Part shown: positions 57,100 through 64,000 of the stretch, one piece after another
Layout: every line of letters starts with the position of its first letter
Position numbering within the stretch: position 1 is the stretch's first letter
DNA from: Plazaster borealis
Taxonomy: Eukaryota > Echinodermata > Asteroidea > Forcipulatida > Labidiasteridae
Direction: 5' to 3'
DNA length: 64,000 nt
NCBI GenBank assembly: GCA_021014325.1
Contig: CM037462.1
Coordinates: 13,560,501 to 13,624,500 of the forward strand
Position numbers and translations under genes: made by a program
Notes under the pieces: generated by a model
What the model saw: only the letters and a program-made list of their open reading frames with translations
Told to the model about the DNA's origin: nothing
Databases searched by the model: none

Positions 57100-57325
57100 A
57101 TTTTGGGTTGAACAAAGAACAATTAGAGCAAGATTTGAACCTACGACCTCCGGATTAACGTGCTGGCGCTCTACCAACTGAGCCATCTGGCCCTAATGTT
57201 GGCAGTCTCCCTATTTTTTCAATATTTTTGATCAGGGTGCCAGTCAGAAGCCGTTCGACCTGTAACTGCCGTTTAGCCAGAAATCGCACCCAATTTTACG
57301 ATACAACCTGGGAAGCAACAGCAGA
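57100..57325 (-). repeat. tRNA-like repeat S2
   Basis: On minus: ATGGCTCAGTTGGTAGAGCG (A box) and GTAGGTTCAAATCTTGC (B-box-like). On plus it continues CAGGGTGCCAGTCAGAAGCC and ACAACCTGGGAAGC, as at 5505-5728. This is the better-preserved copy. Confidence 0.8.
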
Positions 57326-58919
57326 GGGATCATCTTTAAAAGTGGATGCAACTTTTTACTTATAAGAAAAATGAAAACACAAATAATTGGCCATAAGTTG
57401 CCCCACACAAAAGAATGGTGCACCCCCCCCCCCCCATGTGCCGCACTAAAACAAATCCTTGATTTCGCCACTGATAACACACCCTTACAGTCTGTGTGTG
57501 TGTGTGTTGGTGTTTTTTTTTGGTTTTTTAAAGGTTTTTTAAAGTGTTTTTTTGGGGGGGTGGGTTTGGGGGTGGGGGATTACACTTTTGATATTAACAA
57601 ATTCTTTACAGGCACTTTTTTAGACAAGCACCTTCTCCCTCAAAAAATTCACCTCTTATTTCACGTATGTTCATATACAATGTTCATGGTTTAGATCTTA
57701 TAAAAAAAACCTCTATGTATCATTTACTCGCACATCACAAACACCATCATTCCACTTCATTACTACTTAATTGACCATTCAATCAAATCACTCTCCAATG
57801 TGGTCCAAAGTCAGGCTACTAAGGTTTTAAAAATCTCAATTTATGTCACATAACTTTCACCCTCTGTGTCACTTTTTCTGTTCCAGTTCTTCCAAACGTT
57901 CTCAGAACAATTTGATGATATTATTTCTTGAATTGAAGAGGACGGAACGAATAAACTCTCATCAAAGGGGGCTTTTCTCACTTCCCCCCCGAGTGAGTGA
58001 CAGTATAAGAGAGACAAGGGAAGACAAAATGAAGATGAGTAGATTCACTTGGCTGATAAGCATCCTATTCTGGTCAAGTCCACAGACTACGGAAACCAAG
58101 TCCTCTCCACCTCTCAGCAAAAACAGGAGATGAACCTCAACTCTTCACAGCTGGAATGAATCCCGTTTTTTTCCTTTTTTTTTCTTCTAGCAAAACACTA
58201 CAATGTCTTTGGGGAAAACAAAGAGGAGCCGGTAACAATAGATGGAAAGTCAAATTATTAATGGGATGATGTCTGCCCAGTGGACACTGGTTCCTGTGCT
58301 GGCAACAGGAAATTAGTCTGATCTCAACAACTGTGAAGAGTAATGAGGAGTTAAATACATAAACACACAGAGAAGATACAACCCTGCAGAGCGTTGTAAT
58401 GTCTACGCGATTCTAATGGATTCATTGAACAATTACTTATTGAAGTATAAATTTCTTCGTCTTCAGTCAATAAGACTCATGAAAAGAGAGAAAAGGAAGC
58501 ATTCTTTTGTTCCTCAGTTTGACCTGGAAACTTAATCACTAAAAGTACCTTAAGAATAAAACTAATTTGAAGGGAGATACATTTAAGGTGTGAGAAAACA
58601 AACTGCTAAAATTGTTCTGATTGGCATGTATGAATCTACTAAAATCCATTTTGTGCATGCAGAAATAAAATTGCTTGAAGTTGGAAAAAACAAATTGATA
58701 TTTGCTCATAAATTATACATGTTAGCAAACTTTCATTGGAACTAGTGTGAACTGCAAGTCAATCAAACTGTTGTGAAAATTAAAAGTGGCAGCAGTAAAT
58801 GACTTCAACTTCTGACCCTACGACAGTCTTTCTAAAAGGTTAAATGACGACAACAAAAACATGATACATGCAGGCCTGATACTTTGTTGTTGTTATAAGG
58901 GCAGACAGTTTTTCCTTGA
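57326..58919. other. Low-complexity runs, otherwise unassigned
   Basis: C-run at 57423-57435, (TG)n at 57492-57508, and a T/G-rich tract at 57513-57579. A 34-codon plus frame at 58028-58132 (MKMSRFTWLISILFWSSPQT...) has a hydrophobic start but no support as a gene. Confidence 0.45.
57554..57579 (+). other. G-quadruplex candidate
   Basis: G7-T-G3-TTT-G5-T-G5: four G runs of three or more with loops of 1, 3 and 1. Confidence 0.75.
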
Positions 58920-59040
58920 TAAAGGACGATGACTCCGTGATGAAAAGTTAAATTTCAACTAGAGTTTTTCAAGGGGAACCAAGGCAATGACCAGGGTCAT
59001 GGAGGCAATTGCCCCAGTTGCATCTGTGAAGTATCAGGCC
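58920..59040. repeat. Dispersed repeat R2, partial
   Basis: AGAGTTTTTCAAGGGGAACC, AAGGCAATGACCAGGG and TATCAGGCCTG are a diverged match to R2. Confidence 0.5.
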
Positions 59041-59534
59041 TGTTAATGTACACATTTGTGAATTATACAAATACATGTAGAACCTCCATTTATTTCCCTC
59101 TATTGTTCAACTGTAGTTGTTAGGGAAACTTGGAGGCATCCAGCTGCAGTGTCTTACTATCCTCAAGAAAAATATGGAATGTGATTGTGCTTTCTTCTTT
59201 TAGCGATTGCCTGGAACTGATTGCCTGTAAATTGCCTCGTGTGACATGGCCCTCACAGTATTTGTACATGGCAGCAAACTAAGGGGTACATGTACCAAAC
59301 AAAAATGTATGCATTAGTCTCTTCTATAAAATGAAAGACCTCACAGTCTCATTAAACAAACAATAATGGGTATTACAAAAAAATCAGTTATAACTGTACA
59401 CAGTACGTTAGAACATTAGTACAGTACCTATAGAGTAAGGGGGGGGTCATCAATGTACACTGCCCTGACACTCTCATTAGATTTTAACTTTTTTTTGTTT
59501 CACATGGTAGTTGCAAAAAAATTGACAAAAAGAC

Positions 59535-59702
59535 CATTTGCTGCCAACATTTGCATCTCACAATCAGGGAGACTTGTACAATGGTCAGGGAGATTAAGAA
59601 TTACATTGAACATAATAGGGAAAAAGGAGACTTTTAAAATGTGTTCATCAGAACATGAAAAGATTGGTTTCTGTAGAATCAGGGAGAGTTGGCAGCTCTG
59701 AC
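59535..59702. mobile_element. Palindromic element M5
   Basis: TGCTGCCAACATTTGCATCT at the left and GGGAGAGTTGGCAGCTCTG at the right; same interior as 12590-12802. Confidence 0.8.
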
Positions 59703-61110
59703 AATCGAACAATGAATCTATATGTATGCACCAAGTCTTAAAGGACACACAGTCTGATGTACCTGAAGTGAAGTTACATATTCAGTCAAAATTTTCACAC
59801 AAAAAACAAACGCACACAAAGAGACTATTTAAAGGAATGTACAAATATGTGATAGTGTTCCTATTAATTAGATGAACTGGTAATGTATGTTAGTTTTTAA
59901 TGCCAACTATCACACAGGGTCAGAAATAAACAGCGATATCACCATGAAACATCCTCAACGATACAACAACAGAAACAAAGTTTCACTCATATTCTCCGGA
60001 GACCTTTACTTTGTGTGTGTGTGGAGGGGGGATGTGCTAGCGCACCCACCAGTCAACATACAGGGGGAGAGTTGTACGTTTAGCTGTCAACAGTGATAGC
60101 TCAGACAAGCTCAAAGGTACAAAGGGAGAGTTAAATCGCCGTCATGCGTGCATCCTTTGGGTGTTGGACGGGGCGCACTGGGGAAATGATGGGCTCGGTG
60201 AAGGATTCCTGCCCCAGTGGCAAGCCTCCTTGTCTCCACAGTGGCAGCAGGAAAAACCCCCACTGCATATTATAGTCCTAACAATCACTCTTACAAGTCT
60301 TCAATCAGCAGTTTTGGGGTATGACAGATGTATCTTTGACTTTTGGAGTTCAAGCAAGCCATGTCTCTTGTCTTACATTAATGTTCTCTGACTTTAAAGT
60401 GACACTCATGTTTAGTTTGGTCAAAAAAATGGTGCTATGTATTTGGGAGTCACAACAAAGACTTTACATACACTAGAAAGGTTTATTAGCATACTATAAC
60501 ACTAGCATTAAAAATACCACCAGTGTTATCACATCTGGCCATCAACATCATTTATGAAACTATTTCATTGCCTTTTAATTAAGTAGATAGCCCTATACTA
60601 GCGGTCAGCAGAAAAGATGGCTAACAACCTCTCACCCACATACATAAAAACCCTTCACTCCAGGGAAAGGGGAAGCAATTTATGGTTTTAAAAGTTTGCC
60701 ATAAGCGGCCTGGCCAATATCTGAACAATCTGTCTGAAGTTTTGGAACTAAAAGAGAAATTCAATATGATAACACACTTGCCACCATATGACATTTCAAC
60801 CATGAAGTCAATTTGGAAACTACGAAATTGAAAGTTGACTTGCCGCTGGCATGAGGCCAAGAATTTCAGCAGGGGGATGCATGCAATGTACATTGCACTC
60901 GATGACTGTCCAAAAGGCAACCATTCAGTCAAAGAAAAAAAGTGACTTAACCACTTGACGCTGTCAAAAAAGTTGGGCATTATTTCAACTGAGTTAAAAC
61001 CTCATATGAAATCCTTGATTGCAGGGGTGAAACGCTTGACGTGACAACAGATCGAGCTGCAAAACATTAGTTCTCAACAAAACTACCAATGTTCTGAGAA
61101 CATTTGTAAG
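59703..61110. other. Nothing recognised
   Basis: No exon or repeat family assigned. Confidence 0.4.
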
Positions 61111-61158
61111 CATAGTTCAACTTCAATTCAATTCAATTCAACTCAACACTTATTTCCA

Positions 61159-61478
61159 TATTGCAAAATTTAAGTAAAGTCAAGTCTGTCCCGAGCCAAT
61201 ATGGCTCATCAGGCCGGTGTCTACACCCGGTTTCCTTGGCATTAAATGACTGAGAATATTTCTATTCCCCCTGGACAGGATCGCAGGTTACTCCCCAGCT
61301 CTCGCTGGTATCCATTTGTACTCCTGGGTGGAGAGAAACAATTATGATAAAGTTCCCTGCTCAAGGACAAAAGTGTCATGACCAGGACTTGAACCCACAC
61401 TCTCAGCTGATCAGAAACACCAGAGCTTGAGTCCGGTGCTCTTAACCGCTCGGCCACGACACAACACTATTGCAAAAT
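61159..61478 (-). mobile_element. tRNA-derived SINE with perfect 11-bp target duplication
   Basis: TATTGCAAAAT occurs at 61159-61169 and again at 61468-61478, flanking a 298-bp insert. On minus the insert starts with a tRNA-like head (GTGTCGTGGCCGAGCGGTTA A box, GTGTGGGTTCAAGTCCTGG B box, S1-type CTGATCAGCTGAGAG between), followed by CTTGAGCAGGGAACTTTATC and a body different from other S1 copies. The insertion sits beside a CAATTCAATTCAATTCAACT stretch. Confidence 0.92.
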
Positions 61479-61810
61479 GTACATACCTGTACAAGTAATT
61501 ATAAAGAAGGTAAATTGAACAAAGATGTATAAAGAACTTCTAGAATAATAATTATATGAGACACAATGAAACAGAGGCAAATTTGGAGACATAGGCCCTA
61601 CTCAAAAGACAAAGTCTTATATAGAAATGCCTTATAAAACAACATACTGCACTTCTGAACAAAAGTTAAGTTACAACAGAACGTACAGACAGGGACGAAA
61701 CAGGACGAACAAACAAAGCGAACGCTACCTAACGAGCTTTGACGGAACAAGAAGGCAAATCATAAAGCTAGAATCTCATAGAGTGTGTTCTTGAGTAAAA
61801 ACAGTGATCA

Positions 61811-61982
61811 GAGCCCAATTTCACAAAGAGCAAAGATTCATCCTAAGATGTGTATCACTCTTATTTGATGAGCAAAGTGTGACGCCACAATACAAATCAC
61901 TATGGTGATGAAAAACACTATGGTGATATTGACAACTCATCTTTTAAAGATGAATCTTAGTGTTTTGTGAAATCGAGCCCAG
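61811..61982. mobile_element. Palindromic element M2
   Basis: Ends GAGCCCAATTTCACAAAGAG and TTTTGTGAAATCGAGCCCAG, with subterminal AGATTCATCCTAAGATG / CATCTTTTAAAGATGAATCT. 172 bp, non-coding. Confidence 0.9.
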
Positions 61983-62079
61983 GCTTCTTTCATAGCTGCA
62001 TTTGTTCAAGTATTATCAAAACTACCCTATCAATACTGCTAGGCTTTTTTTCTTGCTTTTCTCCCATTCAAATAAATGA

Positions 62080-62650
62080 GGTCAAACAGAGGCTAGAAGA
62101 AAAACATACTCTGGTCCCTTTATGTCTCGTTTCTTGTTTGCCTCGTTTTTACCATATTACACCAGTACTAATGAAATTGCATTGGCTCCCAGTTAAGTCT
62201 CTTACAATTTATAAAATTCGTTTGTTAACTTTCAAAGCTCAAACATGTCAATCTCCTGCTTATTTATCAGAACTTGTCACCATTATTCCCCTATTCGGAC
62301 TGTTCATCTCAACAGTCATTGCTTACCACAACTACAAGAGCTTCTTTCATTTTTTATGGTCAAAGATCATTTTCTTACGCTGCTCCATTTCTTTGGAATA
62401 GTCTCCCTGTGCATATTCGCCAGGCTAGTTCTTTACACTGTTTTAAGTCTCTGTTAAAAACTAATTTGTTTGAAGCTGCTTATTTGTAATCTGCTTACTT
62501 AATGTATCTTTCACTCATTGTATATTTTATTGTTCTCTTTATGCGCTTAATGTATCTTTTACTCATTGTATATTTTATTGTTCTCTTTATGTGCTTAGAG
62601 GCTTTTGCATTAGGCGCTTTACAAATGTCTTTATTATTATTATTATCATC
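62080..62650 (+). pseudogene. CR1/L2-type LINE reverse transcriptase, C-terminal end and 3' UTR
   Basis: The plus strand encodes the end of a non-LTR retrotransposon ORF2. One frame (to about 62280) gives HITPVLMKLHWLPVKSLTIY, IRLLTFKAQTCQSPAYLSEL. After a frameshift the next frame gives RASFIFYGQRSFSYAAPFLW, NSLPVHIRQASSLHCFKSLL and KTNLFEA before a stop near 62487. The order H-W-L-P-V, LLTFK-A, PAYLS-L, R-S-F-(S/A)-x-AP-x-LWN-LP, FK-x-LKT is the hallmark C terminus of CR1/L2-like elements. A 33-bp phrase of the 3' UTR (TTAATGTATCTTTYACTCAT...) is duplicated, and the element ends in (TTA)n at 62632-62645. It is 5'-truncated, frameshifted and inactive. Confidence 0.88.
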
Positions 62651-63313
62651 ATTCTTAATACAGGGTACCTGACAATGCCTGATGAAGATAGCCACATCAT
62701 AACAAAAGGCTACAGACCTTTATCACACTACAGCTATCTTTGTCAGATTCCTTGTATGCACAATGGCACCGATAGTTTTAGTTCTCAATTCACAAAACGG
62801 CACCAGGCTATACTTCCTTCAAGTTTCAGTTTGGTGACATTGGTTTGAATGGAAGAAAAGCAAGATGGCTGCATCATGATAAAAGTCTATTGTGCTCTTT
62901 GTGCAAAAGCTGTTCATCTACACTCGTTCAACATTGTATGTACGCACTAGGGAGGAAAGGTACAAGGCCCTTTCATTATTTGTGGAATTGTTCAGTGTAA
63001 AAATTTTTAGTGACAAGTCATCTTCAACACTACTGTGGTTGAGCCAGATGTTTCAAGTGAACAAGAATATTAGTTGAAAGCATGTTGAGAACCGTATAAA
63101 CTGGGGCTGGCATCGCTAAGTTCAAGTTGTGGTTTAAGTTCTTAGTCATCGTGTACGTTACATTTGAGTACGAGTCACTCAGGTCATGAGCAAGTCTGAA
63201 GAATGTCACTAAATTGCAACTCGACCACGGTTTAGGAAGAACGCACTTTCGCCAACGCCAACATTCCTTCCTCCAAAAACACTCCAACCACACCCTTTAC
63301 AAACCAAGATAGA
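62651..63313. other. Nothing recognised
   Basis: An 87-codon minus frame (63030-63293) is not recognised. Confidence 0.4.
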
Positions 63314-63478
63314 ATGGGGAATCTTCTCTCTATTGTTTCTGCGAAATCACACCTCTCCGATGCCTCAGCAGCCTCACCAAAGAGAAGAACCTACGCATCT
63401 GTCATCGACCTAATAAATCAGATCAGCTCAGAGGTACAAAGGAGAGGCGAGGCGCGGTTGGCTGAACACAATAGGTAG
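63314..63478 (+). CDS. Small open frame with N-myristoylation-like start
   Basis: Fifty-four codons from ATG to TAG, starting MGNLLSIVSAKSHLSDASAA and ending EVQRRGEARLAEHNR. The M-G-x-x-x-S start fits the N-myristoyl transferase consensus, and the C-terminal half looks like a charged amphipathic helix. A donor-like GAG/GTACAAAG lies at 63433, so it could also be a first exon. Composition is richer in GC and CpG than its surroundings. I do not recognise the protein. Confidence 0.25.
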   Translation: MGNLLSIVSAKSHLSDASAASPKRRTYASVIDLINQISSEVQRRGEARLAEHNR

Positions 63479-64000
63479 AAGGGATGGGCCGCAGTTGGTT
63501 GATGACAACAATCATGGCCCTTGTGGCAGCCATGCTGAGCCTACGCTAGCTGCAGGAAGACATCAACTGTCAACAAGCCCATTATAAAACACAGGATATG
63601 ATGATCATGCAGAAAAAAAGGAGTCTTCAAAGAGTTATTCTGCAGGCTGTGCAACGTTGACGTGATCACATGTTAATTCATGTGAAGGATATGCAACATT
63701 CGTGCAGGATGTTTGCTAACCGCAATAAAAACCCACCACAAAATTCACATGTTAGTTTACCTCCCTAATCAACGCCGCACTGCACTTTTTTTTCGTTTTC
63801 AATTACCAAGTTCTCAAACATTCACAGACAATTACACAACCGTGTCACTGAACAGAGTTAACACCTGTTTAAAGTTGGCAGCCTTTGGATCTCAACAAGT
63901 GACTTTTTAATTGATCCATCAAACTTCTGATTCACTCTGGGTTTGACCGTGAACAAGTCCTCATCAGGGCAATGGCAAATCATTAACCACAACTTAGGAA
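63479..64000. other. Nothing recognised
   Basis: No exon or repeat family assigned up to the window edge. Confidence 0.4.

Noticed and set aside
58028..58132. 34-codon frame with hydrophobic start, considered as a secreted peptide.
   Set aside because: Too short, no dibasic processing pattern or conservation visible, no transcript evidence.

Overview
This window looks like animal nuclear DNA, most likely from an echinoderm and probably a sea star. It is AT-rich, has only tiny exons separated by very long introns, and is densely filled with short inverted-repeat elements, tRNA-derived SINEs, LINE 3' ends and minisatellites. The echinoderm call rests on my recognition of the short-element families (for example those whose ends read like CCAATTTCATAGAGCTGC or GATTTCACAAA). 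It is an inference, not a database result. I see no bacterial operons, phage, CRISPR arrays, rRNA genes or convincing stand-alone tRNA genes.

The one gene I can identify is on the minus strand: MSH5, the meiosis-specific MutS homologue that pairs with MSH4 and stabilises crossover intermediates. Three exons are visible in gene order: 46484-46361, 36848-36762 and 16740-16619. Each has consensus GT/AG sites and together they keep one reading frame. They encode only the N-terminal part of the protein. The ATPase domain and everything 3' of residue ~180 (human numbering, approximate) must lie beyond the left edge or in exons I could not find. The start codon is also not seen. The introns are about 9.5 kb, 20.0 kb and more than 16.6 kb, so positions 1-46.5 kb are almost entirely MSH5 intron. 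The stretch 46.5-64 kb is either the intron before the second coding exon or 5' flank.

Layout. 1-16.6 kb: intron with a 124-bp tandem array, tRNA-like repeats, a CpG-rich patch at 8.57 kb, and an 0.85-kb, 23-bp minisatellite. 16.6-36.8 kb: intron with many palindromic elements (families called M1-M9 here), two of which show nested or truncated structures, and a 101-bp tandem repeat. 36.8-46.4 kb: intron with further repeats; one SINE ends about 75 bp from a splice donor. 46.5-64 kb: tandem repeats (171 bp), LINE 3' ends including a recognisable CR1/L2-type reverse-transcriptase C-terminus at 62.1-62.6 kb, and a SINE with a perfect 11-bp target duplication at 61.2 kb. A few unassigned open frames (8.7, 36.2, 50.3, 51.7, 55.5 and 63.3 kb) are listed with low confidence.

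I found no undescribed biological system. The most informative observations are the MSH5 exon structure, with a possible missing or skipped phase 1-1 exon, and the structural record left by nested and tandemly amplified mobile elements. Repeat family labels (M = palindromic DNA element, S = tRNA-like SINE, R = other dispersed repeat) are local to this annotation.
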